Assembly: GCA_910578495.1 (NCBI GenBank)
Contig: CAJTRE010000013.1
Span: 1-6,056 of the forward strand
Length of the DNA: 6,056 nt
DNA from: an uncultured Dorea sp.
GTDB taxonomy: Bacteria; Bacillota; Clostridia; Lachnospirales; Lachnospiraceae
Direction of reading: 5' to 3'
The notes beneath the pieces were generated by a model. It was not told the origin of the DNA. It was given only the letters and a program-made list of their open reading frames with translations, and made no database searches. The position numbers were made by a program, and so were the translations under genes. Numbering within the stretch: position 1 is the stretch's first letter; each line of letters opens with the position of its first letter. Positions 1 through 6,056 of the stretch are shown in pieces.

Positions 1-52
1 TTTTTGGTTTGGCGATTAAAATTCTATAGGACTCAACCGTTTTTGTATAGAG

Positions 53-81
53 GTAAGGTGTCACATCAATTGTAACCTTAC
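53..81. repeat. Inverted repeat upstream of the tig promoter
   Basis: GTAAGGT at 53-59 is the exact reverse complement of ACCTTAC at 75-81, separated by 15 bp. A second, imperfect dyad, GTCACA (60-65) and TGTAAC (71-76) with one mismatch, sits almost concentrically inside it. The element lies about 30 bp upstream of the -35 region, where an activator or a distal repressor site could sit. It does not look like an intrinsic terminator because the stem is short and no T-run follows. It matches neither the CIRCE nor the CtsR consensus. Its function is unknown and it may be chance. Confidence 0.25.
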
Positions 82-111
82 ATGTGTACGGAGAATAGAT
101 GAAAAAGGCAC

Positions 112-140
112 TGGATATTTGGAAAAGTTTGTGTTATAAT
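112..140 (+). promoter_or_regulatory. Probable SigA-type extended -10 promoter for tig-clpP-clpX
   Basis: A perfect TATAAT -10 box lies at 135-140, preceded by the extended element TG at 132-133 (TGT-TATAAT). Seventeen base pairs upstream, TGGATA at 112-117 matches the TTGACA -35 consensus at four of six positions. Transcription would begin near 147-150, giving a leader of about 70 nt before tig. This is the best promoter in the window and probably drives at least tig, clpP and clpX. No CIRCE element or CtsR heptad repeat overlaps it, so housekeeping expression is the simplest reading. Confidence 0.75.
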
Positions 141-165
141 TCTGTGGTGAATGTAATGTAATATG

Positions 166-192
166 CTCGCTCTGTCAACGAAGGCAGGCGGG
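166..192 (+). promoter_or_regulatory. Stem-loop in the tig 5' leader
   Basis: The predicted transcript can fold 166-176 against 183-192 as ten base pairs, including several G-U pairs, with C172 bulged and a six-base loop (AACGAA, 177-182). It ends ten bases before the tig Shine-Dalgarno (202-207) and is followed by an A/T-mixed stretch and not a T-run, so it is not a terminator. It could stabilise the mRNA 5' end or affect initiation. The pairing is visible by eye, but the function is inference. Confidence 0.35.
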
Positions 193-216
193 ATTAGAAT
201 TAGGAGGAAACAGTAG

Positions 217-1503
217 ATGAGTTTACAGGTAGAAAAATTAGAGAAAAACATGGCGAAACTTACGATTGAAGTTTCTGCCGATGAATTAGAGAAAGCGCTT
301 CAGAGTGCATATACGAAGCAGAAAAACAGAATCAACCTGCCGGGATTCCGTAAAGGAAAAGTTCCGCGTCAGATGATCGAGAAGATGTACGGCGCTGCAA
401 TCTTCTATGATGATGCCGCAAATGAGATTATTCCAAAGGCATATGCAGAGGCTTATGACGAGTGTGAACTTGATATTGTGTCAAGACCGGAGATTGATGT
501 TGTACAGATTGAAAAAGGAAAAGAGTTTATCTTTACAGCAACGGTAGCAACTAAGCCGGAGGTAACACTTGGAGAGTACAAAGGACTTGAGGTAGATAAG
601 ATTTCTACGCGTGTAACACAGAAAGAAGTAGACGCTAAGATTCAGGAAGAAGCAGAGAAGAACGCAAGAACTGTAACCGTAGAAGACCGCGCAGTACAGG
701 ATGGCGACGAGGTGATTCTGGATTTTGAGGGATTTGTTGATGGAGAAGCTTTTGAGGGCGGAAAAGGCGAGAACTATCCACTTACCATTGGTTCAGGCTC
801 ATTTATTCCAGGTTTTGAGGAGCAGTTAGTAGGCGCTGAAGCAGAGAAAGAAGTAGAAGTGAAAGTGACTTTCCCGGAGGACTACCACGCAGAGGACTTA
901 AAAGGGAAAGAGGCAGTATTCAAATGTACTGTACATGAGATTAAAACAAAAGAACTTCCAGAGATTGACGATGAGTTCGCGGCAGAAGTTTCTGAGTTTG
1001 ATACATTAGATGAATACAAAGCAGACGTTAAGGCTAAAATCAAAGAGAAGAAAGCGGCAGACGGAAAAGAGAAACAGGAAGATCAGGTTGTAGAGCAGGC
1101 TGTGAAGAACGCAACATATGAAATCCCGGAGGCAATGATTGCAACACAGGTTGATCAGATGGCTAATGAGTTTGCACAGAGAATGCAGGCACAGGGACTT
1201 ACTATGGAGCAGTATTTCCAGTTTACGGGAATGAATGCTGAAAAGATGATGGAGGAGTTTAAGCCGCAGGCTGAAAAACGAATCGAGACACGTCTTGTAT
1301 TAGAGGCAGTTGCGAAAGCTGAGAACATTGAGATCAGCGATGAGAAACTGGATGAAGAGATTGCTAAGATGGCAGAGGCTTATAAGATGGAAGTTGATAA
1401 GCTGAAAGAATTCATGGGTGAGAATGAGAAGAAACAGATGAAAGAAGATATGGCGGTTCAGGAGGCAATTACATTCCTGGTAGAAAACGCTGTAGAAAAA
1501 TAA
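217..1503 (+). CDS. tig: Trigger factor, ribosome-associated chaperone and peptidyl-prolyl isomerase
   Basis: Trigger factor docks beside the ribosome exit tunnel, shields nascent chains and has prolyl cis-trans isomerase activity; it is cytosolic. The 428-residue product has the family's normal length and three-part layout. The N-terminal ribosome-binding domain (about 1-115) carries the diagnostic GFRKGKVPR signature at 43-51, the loop that contacts the large ribosomal subunit. An FKBP-like isomerase domain spans about 150-245 (from GDEVILDFEGFVDGE to the end of the AVFKCTVHEIK strand). The helical, charged substrate-cradling C-terminal domain covers about 250-428. The ATG at 217 is preceded by AGGAGG (202-207) with nine-base spacing; the internal ATG at 250 has no good ribosome binding site and would remove conserved N-terminal residues. 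It is the first gene of the cluster, 53 bp before clpP. Nothing is missing or broken. Confidence 0.98.
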   Translation: MSLQVEKLEKNMAKLTIEVSADELEKALQSAYTKQKNRINLPGFRKGKVPRQMIEKMYGAAIFYDDAANEIIPKAYAEAYDECELDIVSRPEIDVVQIEKGKEFIFTATVATKPEVTLGEYKGLEVDKISTRVTQKEVDAKIQEEAEKNARTVTVEDRAVQDGDEVILDFEGFVDGEAFEGGKGENYPLTIGSGSFIPGFEEQLVGAEAEKEVEVKVTFPEDYHAEDLKGKEAVFKCTVHEIKTKELPEIDDEFAAEVSEFDTLDEYKADVKAKIKEKKAADGKEKQEDQVVEQAVKNATYEIPEAMIATQVDQMANEFAQRMQAQGLTMEQYFQFTGMNAEKMMEEFKPQAEKRIETRLVLEAVAKAENIEISDEKLDEEIAKMAEAYKMEVDKLKEFMGENEKKQMKEDMAVQEAITFLVENAVEK

Positions 1504-1504
1504 A

Positions 1505-1527
1505 TTTGTACACTGAGCGTGTATGAA
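1505..1527 (+). promoter_or_regulatory. tig-clpP intergenic hairpin
   Basis: Starting two bases after the tig stop codon, TTTGTACAC (1505-1513) can pair with GTGTATGAA (1519-1527) as nine continuous base pairs, two of them G-U, closed by the five-base loop TGAGC. No T-run follows, so termination is unlikely. Possible roles are protecting the tig 3' end after mRNA cleavage, or setting tig and clpP levels separately. The function is inferred. Confidence 0.35.
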
Positions 1528-1528
1528 A

Positions 1529-1549
1529 CTTAACTTATAAGTAAGGAGG
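1529..1549 (+). promoter_or_regulatory. clpP ribosome binding site overlapping a small palindrome
   Basis: AAGGAGG at 1543-1549 is a near-perfect Shine-Dalgarno, seven bases before the clpP ATG. Directly upstream is the perfect palindrome ACTTATAAGT (1533-1542). With A1532 bulged, CTT (1529-1531) can extend it by pairing with AAG (1543-1545), the first half of the ribosome binding site. The structure is A/T-rich and weak, so at most it would modulate translation. The ribosome binding site itself is certain. Confidence 0.5.
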
Positions 1550-1556
1550 CATATAC

Positions 1557-2138
1557 ATGAGTTTAGTACCTTATGTCATTGAACAGACAAGCCGCGGGGA
1601 GCGCTCCTACGATATCTATTCAAGATTATTAAAAGACAGAATTATCTTTTTGGGAGAAGAAGTGACGGATGTATCTGCAAGTGTGGTTGTAGCGCAGCTT
1701 TTGTTTTTGGAAGCGGAAGATCCGGAGAAAGATATTCATCTTTATATTAACAGTCCGGGCGGATCTGTGACAGCCGGTATGGCAATTTATGATACGATGC
1801 AGTATATCAAATGCGATATTGAAACGATCTGTATCGGTATGGCGGCAAGTATGGGTTCATTCTTGCTGGCAGGCGGAACAAAGGGTAAAAGACTTGCACT
1901 TCCAAACGCAGAGATTATGATCCATCAGCCATCAGGCGGCGCTCAGGGACAGGCGACGGAGATTCAGATTGCTGCAGAGCATATACTTAGAACACGTAAG
2001 AAATTAAACCAGATTCTGTCTGAAAATACGGGGCAGCCGTTGGATGTTATCAGTGTTGATACCGAGAGGGATAATTTTATGACAGCCCAGGAGGCAAAGG
2101 AATATGGTCTAATCGATGAGGTTATTACCCGTCGTTAA
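1557..2138 (+). CDS. clpP: ATP-dependent Clp protease proteolytic subunit ClpP
   Basis: ClpP is the serine peptidase of the Clp proteases: two stacked heptamer rings form a chamber that hydrolyses polypeptides delivered by ClpX or another Clp ATPase. The 193-residue product contains the full catalytic triad: Ser98 in GMAASMGS, His123 in MIHQP, and Asp172 in TERDNFM. These match Ser97, His122 and Asp171 of mature E. coli ClpP, shifted by one. The oligomer-forming handle and the INSPGGSVTAGMAIYD strand (about 65-79), which supports the oxyanion hole, are also present. The protein begins MSLVPYVIEQ, which lines up with the mature N terminus of E. coli ClpP, so there is essentially no propeptide to remove. 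The Shine-Dalgarno AAGGAGG fixes the start. clpX begins 30 bp downstream, consistent with co-transcription of the two partners. Confidence 0.98.
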   Translation: MSLVPYVIEQTSRGERSYDIYSRLLKDRIIFLGEEVTDVSASVVVAQLLFLEAEDPEKDIHLYINSPGGSVTAGMAIYDTMQYIKCDIETICIGMAASMGSFLLAGGTKGKRLALPNAEIMIHQPSGGAQGQATEIQIAAEHILRTRKKLNQILSENTGQPLDVISVDTERDNFMTAQEAKEYGLIDEVITRR

Positions 2139-2157
2139 GAGAAATTTCTTTCAGTAT

Positions 2158-2174
2158 GAGGAGAAAGTATGATG
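2158..2174 (+). promoter_or_regulatory. clpX ribosome binding site with tandem ATG start codons
   Basis: GAGGAGA (2158-2164) precedes two adjacent ATG codons at 2169 and 2172. Counted from the end of AGGAG (2163), the spacing is five bases to the first ATG and eight to the second. Both are workable and the second is nearer the usual optimum. The choice changes the protein by one Met only. The longer form is used for the clpX entry. Confidence 0.6.
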
Positions 2175-3425
2175 AGAAACGATGATCAGGTGAGATGTTC
2201 GTTTTGTAACAAGACACAGACACAGGTGAGAAAATTAATTGCGGGGCCGAACGGCACATATATCTGTGACGAGTGTGTAGATGTTTGCGCAGAGATTATT
2301 GAGGAAGAGCTGGAGTTCGAAAATGGCGGACAGTGGGGAGATTATTCTGAAATTAATCTCTTGAAACCAGAAGAGATCAAAGCGTTTTTAGATGAGTATG
2401 TCATTGGACAGGACGAAGCAAAAAAAGTCCTGTCTGTGGCTGTATACAATCATTATAAGAGAATTATGGCAGAGAGAGACTTGGGTGTGGAACTTTCCAA
2501 GAGCAATATTTTGATGCTCGGTCCGACAGGATGTGGTAAGACGCTTCTTGCACAGTCTCTTGCCAAAGTGTTGAATGTTCCGTTTGCCATTGCAGACGCG
2601 ACAGCCCTTACAGAGGCTGGATATGTAGGCGAGGATGTGGAAAACATTCTTCTTAAGATTATTCAGGCGGCAGATGGAGACATTGAACGCGCAGAGTATG
2701 GAATTATCTATATTGATGAGATTGATAAGATTACAAGAAAATCTGAGAATCCGTCAATTACAAGAGATGTATCCGGTGAAGGTGTTCAGCAGGCTCTTCT
2801 CAAAATTATTGAGGGAACGGTTGCCAGTGTCCCCCCTCAGGGCGGAAGAAAACACCCGCATCAGGAATTGCTGCAGATTGATACAACGAATATTTTATTT
2901 ATTTGCGGCGGAGCGTTTGAGGGAATTGAGAAGATTATTGAAAAGCGTATTGACCAGAAATCCATCGGTTTTAATGCTGAGATTGCATCAAAGCATGAGA
3001 ACGATATTGATAGACTTCTGAAGCAGGTGCTGCCTCAGGATTTAGTGAAATTCGGATTGATTCCGGAGTTGGTGGGACGTGTTCCGGTAAATGTGGCGTT
3101 GGAAATGCTGGATAGAAATGCGTTGATAGATATTTTGACTAAGCCGCGGAATGCTCTTGTGAAACAGTATCAGAAGTTGTTGGAGTTAGATGGTGTGGAG
3201 CTTAATTTCGATGAGAATGCGTTGGAAGAGATTGCAGAGACGTCTCTGAAACGTAAGACAGGAGCCAGAGGACTTCGTGCCATCATGGAGAAGGTCATGA
3301 CGGATATTATGTATGAAGCCCCGTCTGATCATACCTTGAAGAAATGCCGGATTACGCGGGAAGCTGTAAAGGGATTGGATCTTCCGGTGTGTGAACATGC
3401 GGCGATTGGTTCTGAGAGTGCATAA
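2169..3425 (+). CDS. clpX: ATP-dependent Clp protease ATP-binding subunit ClpX
   Basis: ClpX is the hexameric AAA+ unfoldase that recognises tagged substrates, unfolds them with ATP and threads them into ClpP. The 418-residue protein is complete. The N-terminal zinc-binding domain has Cys10, Cys13, Cys33 and Cys36 (C-x2-C-x19-C-x2-C). The AAA+ core shows Walker A GPTGCGKT (118-125), pore-1 loop GYVG (151-154), Walker B IIYIDEID (179-186), the pore-2 region SGEGVQQALL (202-211) and the ClpX-specific RKH loop (227-229). It also has the IGF tripeptide (266-268) that docks into ClpP, a likely arginine finger Arg304 in IPELVGRVP, and sensor-2 Arg370 in GARGLR. The intact IGF loop and the clpP gene 30 bp upstream indicate a working ClpXP pair. 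The start is set by GAGGAGA; Met1 or Met2 are both possible. A terminator-like hairpin follows the stop codon. Confidence 0.98.
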   Translation: MMRNDDQVRCSFCNKTQTQVRKLIAGPNGTYICDECVDVCAEIIEEELEFENGGQWGDYSEINLLKPEEIKAFLDEYVIGQDEAKKVLSVAVYNHYKRIMAERDLGVELSKSNILMLGPTGCGKTLLAQSLAKVLNVPFAIADATALTEAGYVGEDVENILLKIIQAADGDIERAEYGIIYIDEIDKITRKSENPSITRDVSGEGVQQALLKIIEGTVASVPPQGGRKHPHQELLQIDTTNILFICGGAFEGIEKIIEKRIDQKSIGFNAEIASKHENDIDRLLKQVLPQDLVKFGLIPELVGRVPVNVALEMLDRNALIDILTKPRNALVKQYQKLLELDGVELNFDENALEEIAETSLKRKTGARGLRAIMEKVMTDIMYEAPSDHTLKKCRITREAVKGLDLPVCEHAAIGSESA

Positions 3426-3431
3426 TATGTG

Positions 3432-3470
3432 AGGTGGGTGCAAGGAAATATTGCGCCTGCCTTTTGTGTT
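3432..3470 (+). terminator. Intrinsic terminator or attenuator between clpX and lon
   Basis: AGGTGGGTGCAA (3432-3443) and TTGCGCCTGCCT (3451-3462) form a continuous 12-bp stem around a seven-base loop (3444-3450). Directly after it comes TTTTGTGTT, with four Ts at 3462-3465 and more Ts to 3470. Three pairs are G-U in the + strand RNA and would become A-C mismatches in an antisense transcript, so the structure favours + strand transcription. It begins seven bases after the clpX stop. The interrupted T-tract suggests partial read-through, which would supply lon at a lower level. Confidence 0.7.
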
Positions 3471-3508
3471 GTAAGGTGTATTGGCGATAAGACAGTAGGA
3501 GAAGATAT

Positions 3509-5845
3509 ATGGAAAAGATGACAATGAGCCTTCCGATGGTAGCGCTTCGTGGAATGACAGTTCTGCCGGAGATGGTGAGACATTTCGATGTGAGTCGTGA
3601 GAAATCGTTGAAGGCAATTGAAGAAGCAATGGCGGGAGAACAAAAACTGTTTCTCTCTGCTCAGAAAAATATTGAGATAGAAGATACAGGGATAGAAGAT
3701 GTCTATGAGATGGGATGTATTGTTACCATCAAACAGATTGTCAAACTGCCAAAGAAAATCAGCCGGGTGCTGGTAGTAGGTGAAAAGCGGGCGAGAATCC
3801 GCTCCCTTGAGATAGAAGAGCCATATCTTGGCGCATTTGTGGAAACTGTAGAGGATGAGGATACTTCTGCAGAAGAAATTGAAAAAGACAGTTATTCGTT
3901 AAACATGGAAGCGAGGATACGTGAACTTCGGGATCTTTTTAAGGAGTATTTGTTAAAAAACCCAAAAGTATCAAAAGAGTTCGCAGGGCAGATAGAGGAA
4001 ATTACGGAGTTTCAGAAGCTGGTCAATATTGTGGCCGCCAGTCTTCCGCTTCCGTATGAGGAGCAGCAGGAGCTTCTGGAAGAGGTGAATCTGATGCGCC
4101 GGTACGAGCTTCTTACTTATAAGATTGTAAATGAAATTCAGGTGCAGAATATTAAAGAAGAGCTGCAGGCAAAGATTAAAGAACGAGTAGATAAAAACCA
4201 GAGGGAGTATATTCTGCGGGAAGAAATGAAGCTGATCCGGGAGGAACTGGGGGATGAAAATACCTTGTCAGACGCGGAAGAGTTTCAACAGGCGTGTAAT
4301 AATCTGAAAGCCGCTTCGGAAGTCAAAGAAAAGATTTCAAAAGAAATTCGGAGATTTGGCAGTACGATGAACAGTGCATCGGAGACAGGGGTAATACGCA
4401 ACTACATTGAAACGATGCTGGAGATGCCATGGGATAAAATATGTAAGGATCATAAGGATATTGCGTATGCCAGAAAAGTGCTTGACAAAGATCATTATGG
4501 ACTGGAAAAAGTCAAGGAAAGAGTTCTTGAATTTCTGGCAGTGCGGGCGCTTACAAAGAAGGGAGACTCTCCGATCTTGTGTCTGGTGGGACCTCCGGGA
4601 ACAGGAAAGACTTCTATTGCGAAATCTCTGGCGAGTGCGCTGAAAAAGCCATATGTGAGAATTTCATTAGGCGGTGTGAGAGATGAGGCAGAGATCCGCG
4701 GGCACAGAAAGACTTATGTAGGAGCCATGCCGGGAAGAATCGCAGCGGCGTTAAAGAGTGCAGGCGTGAAAAACCCGCTGATGCTTTTAGATGAGATTGA
4801 TAAGGTGAGCAACGATTATAAAGGGGATACATTTTCTGCCCTTTTGGAAGTGTTGGATAACGAGCAGAACGAGAAGTTCCGGGATCATTATCTGGAGGTT
4901 CCGGTGGATTTATCAGAGGTGCTGTTTGTTACAACGGCCAATACTTTACAGACAATTCCAAGACCGCTTTTGGATCGTATGGAAGTCATTGAAATCAGCA
5001 GTTATACACAGAATGAAAAGATTCATATTGCTGTGGAGCATTTGATTCCTAAGCAGCTTCGGAAACATGGATTAAAATCGCAACAGTTGTCGATTAGTAA
5101 AAAGGCAATCTGGAAGGTTGTCCGTAATTATACGAAAGAAGCGGGCGTAAGGCAGCTAGAGCGTAAAATCGGAGATATTTGCAGAAAATCTGCAAAGGAG
5201 ATTCTGGAGACGAAGAAAAAGTCCATTCGTGTGACAGAGCGTAATCTTCATCTGTATCTTGGTAAAGAAATCTATACGTATCAGATGAAAAATGAAACGG
5301 ATGAGATTGGAATTGTGCGTGGTCTTGCATGGACAAGCGTTGGAGGGGATACACTTCAGATAGAGGTGAATGTGATGCCGGGTGAAGGAGAGATTCTCCT
5401 GACAGGTCAGCTTGGAGATGTCATGAAAGAATCTGCGAGAGCCGGAATCAGCTATATCCGTTCTATCAGTAAAGACCATGGAATCGATGAGTGCTATTTT
5501 AAAGAGCATGATGTACACATCCATATTCCGGAAGGTGCAACACCGAAAGATGGGCCGTCTGCCGGAATCACTATTGCGACAGCAATCCTTTCTGCCGTTA
5601 CCGGACGCAAAGTACGTGCAGATGTGGCTATGACCGGAGAGATTACGCTGAGAGGGCGTGTACTTCCAATCGGCGGATTGAAAGAGAAACTTCTGGCGGC
5701 AAAAAATGCCGGTATTAAGACGGTGCTTGTGCCGAAAGAAAATATGCCTGATATAGAAGAAATCTCATCTGAGATCACCAAGAAGCTTGAGATTGTACCG
5801 GTATCACATATGGATAAGGTGTTAAAGACAGCATTGAGTTCATAA
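3509..5845 (+). CDS. lon: ATP-dependent Lon protease (LonA type)
   Basis: Lon is a soluble hexameric AAA+ protease that degrades misfolded and short-lived regulatory proteins, with ATPase and peptidase in one chain. The 778-residue product has the full LonA architecture. An N-terminal substrate-binding domain (about 5-205) begins with the typical LPMVALRGMTVLP segment, followed by a charged helical linker (about 210-285). The AAA+ module has Walker A GPPGTGKT (361-368), Walker B LMLLDEID (424-431), sensor-1 Asn478, a likely arginine finger Arg490 and sensor-2 Arg548 in GVRQLERK. The C-terminal peptidase (about 595-775) carries the Ser-Lys dyad: Ser684 in DGPSAG and Lys727 in GGLKEKLLAA, with the same 43-residue separation as Ser679 and Lys722 of E. 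coli Lon. The long N domain and lack of membrane segments exclude LonB. The start is supported by AGGAG (3497-3501), seven bases upstream; ATGs at 3518 and 3524 are less well placed. It follows the clpX terminator without an obvious promoter of its own. Confidence 0.98.
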   Translation: MEKMTMSLPMVALRGMTVLPEMVRHFDVSREKSLKAIEEAMAGEQKLFLSAQKNIEIEDTGIEDVYEMGCIVTIKQIVKLPKKISRVLVVGEKRARIRSLEIEEPYLGAFVETVEDEDTSAEEIEKDSYSLNMEARIRELRDLFKEYLLKNPKVSKEFAGQIEEITEFQKLVNIVAASLPLPYEEQQELLEEVNLMRRYELLTYKIVNEIQVQNIKEELQAKIKERVDKNQREYILREEMKLIREELGDENTLSDAEEFQQACNNLKAASEVKEKISKEIRRFGSTMNSASETGVIRNYIETMLEMPWDKICKDHKDIAYARKVLDKDHYGLEKVKERVLEFLAVRALTKKGDSPILCLVGPPGTGKTSIAKSLASALKKPYVRISLGGVRDEAEIRGHRKTYVGAMPGRIAAALKSAGVKNPLMLLDEIDKVSNDYKGDTFSALLEVLDNEQNEKFRDHYLEVPVDLSEVLFVTTANTLQTIPRPLLDRMEVIEISSYTQNEKIHIAVEHLIPKQLRKHGLKSQQLSISKKAIWKVVRNYTKEAGVRQLERKIGDICRKSAKEILETKKKSIRVTERNLHLYLGKEIYTYQMKNETDEIGIVRGLAWTSVGGDTLQIEVNVMPGEGEILLTGQLGDVMKESARAGISYIRSISKDHGIDECYFKEHDVHIHIPEGATPKDGPSAGITIATAILSAVTGRKVRADVAMTGEITLRGRVLPIGGLKEKLLAAKNAGIKTVLVPKENMPDIEEISSEITKKLEIVPVSHMDKVLKTALSS

Positions 5846-5871
5846 TTTTTATCGCAGACAGAAAATATGTG

Positions 5872-5880
5872 TGGTAAAAT
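5872..5880 (+). promoter_or_regulatory. Possible weak extended -10 promoter for engB
   Basis: In the lon-engB gap, TGG directly precedes TAAAAT (5875-5880), an extended -10 with one mismatch to TATAAT. No good -35 lies at 16-18 bp; CAGACA (5855-5860) resembles TTGACA but is only 14 bp away. No terminator-like hairpin follows lon, so engB could also be reached by read-through. This is a candidate only. Confidence 0.3.
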
Positions 5881-5912
5881 AATGGTACCAGAGTATAAAA
5901 AGGAGAAATCGT

Positions 5913-6056
5913 ATGGTTATACGTAGTTTGAATTTAGAGACGGTATGCGGGATTACAAGTAAACTGCCGGACAATCAGTTCCCGGAGATTGCGTTTGCGG
6001 GGAAATCGAATGTAGGAAAATCTTCGCTCATCAACGCACTGATGAATCGAAAATCT
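5913..6056 (+). CDS. engB: Ribosome biogenesis GTPase EngB/YsxC (YihA), 5' portion cut by the window edge
   Basis: EngB is a small essential Era/Obg-type GTPase that takes part in assembly of the large ribosomal subunit in the cytosol. Only the first 48 codons are present of a protein usually around 200 residues; the frame is open at the right edge. Residues 25-43 (EIAFAGKSNVGKSSLINAL) contain the P-loop/G1 motif GKSNVGKSS at 30-38, and the short preceding stretch is typical of EngB. The family often has Arg at the second P-loop position (GRSNVGKSS); Lys here is a mild variant that does not affect the invariant GxxxxGKS residues. The start is supported by AAGGAGA (5900-5906), with AGGAG ending seven bases before the ATG. 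The position directly after lon matches the lonA-ysxC arrangement of Bacillus subtilis and strengthens the call. G2-G5 motifs lie outside the window. Confidence 0.93.
   Translation, partial: MVIRSLNLETVCGITSKLPDNQFPEIAFAGKSNVGKSSLINALMNRKS

Noticed and set aside
1..5. TTTTT at the left edge as the tail of an upstream gene's terminator
   Set aside because: The preceding stem, if any, is outside the window, so nothing can be shown.
99..161. A 20-codon ATG-initiated frame (MKKALDIWKS...) with a weak GGAG upstream
   Set aside because: It spans the -35 and -10 boxes of the tig promoter, so it would not be translated from the tig transcript, and it resembles nothing I recognise.
2635..3021. A 128-codon + strand open frame inside clpX
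   Set aside because: It is an out-of-frame shadow of the ClpX AAA+ domain with an Arg/Leu-rich translation and no ribosome binding site.
3464..3491. Possible lon promoter: TTGTGT (3464-3469) and GATAAG (3486-3491)
   Set aside because: Both boxes are poor matches, and transcription would start at about the lon Shine-Dalgarno, leaving no usable ribosome binding site.
3186..3643. Two overlapping minus-strand open frames (147 and 104 codons) across the clpX end and lon start
   Set aside because: They are antisense to well-supported clpX and lon coding sequence and to the terminator, have low-complexity His/Ser/Leu-rich translations, and show no domain or promoter.
5094..5781. Three minus-strand open frames inside the lon peptidase region
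   Set aside because: They mirror the conserved Lon coding sequence, have no supporting start signals and give no recognisable protein.
5913..6056. Other P-loop GTPases (Era, Der, Obg) for the truncated last gene
   Set aside because: The P-loop starts near residue 30 after a short lead, with the GxSNVGKSSLINAL wording and a position after lon, which fits EngB/YsxC better than Era, Der or Obg.
1..6056. A novel or undescribed system
   Set aside because: Every coding region belongs to a well-known housekeeping family with intact active sites, and the gaps are all under 220 bp with only small regulatory structures.

Overview
The window is a compact housekeeping cluster for protein folding and quality control, all on the + strand: trigger factor (tig), the ClpP peptidase (clpP), the ClpX unfoldase (clpX), the Lon protease (lon), and the first 48 codons of the ribosome-assembly GTPase engB (ysxC/yihA), which runs off the right edge. 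Moderate-to-low GC, strong AGGAGG-type ribosome binding sites, an extended -10 promoter and the wording of the proteins all suggest a Firmicute of class Clostridia, most likely Lachnospiraceae. That placement is by recognition and not by search.

Layout: 1-216 is a non-coding leader with an upstream inverted repeat, a good extended -10 promoter and a 5'-UTR stem-loop. tig (217-1503) is followed after 53 bp by clpP (1557-2138), then after 30 bp by clpX (2169-3425). The 83-bp clpX-lon gap holds a convincing stem-loop plus T-tract (3432-3470), read as an intrinsic terminator or attenuator. lon (3509-5845) has no obvious promoter of its own in that gap. The 67-bp lon-engB gap holds a possible weak extended -10 promoter and no terminator. 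No stretch over 300 bp lacks a gene.

How the genes work together: trigger factor meets nascent chains at the ribosome exit tunnel. ClpX recognises and unfolds substrates and feeds them into the ClpP barrel. Lon is a self-contained second ATP-dependent protease for damaged and regulatory proteins. EngB acts in large-subunit ribosome assembly. The locus therefore covers ribosome assembly, co-translational folding and disposal of failures.

All four complete proteins look intact, with catalytic and nucleotide-binding residues present and lengths normal for their families. I found no mobile element, CRISPR array, tRNA or rRNA, and no new system. The points worth a second look are regulatory: the clpX-lon terminator, intergenic hairpins, the lack of recognisable CtsR or CIRCE operators, and a gene order that combines the E. 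coli-type and Bacillus-type versions of this locus.
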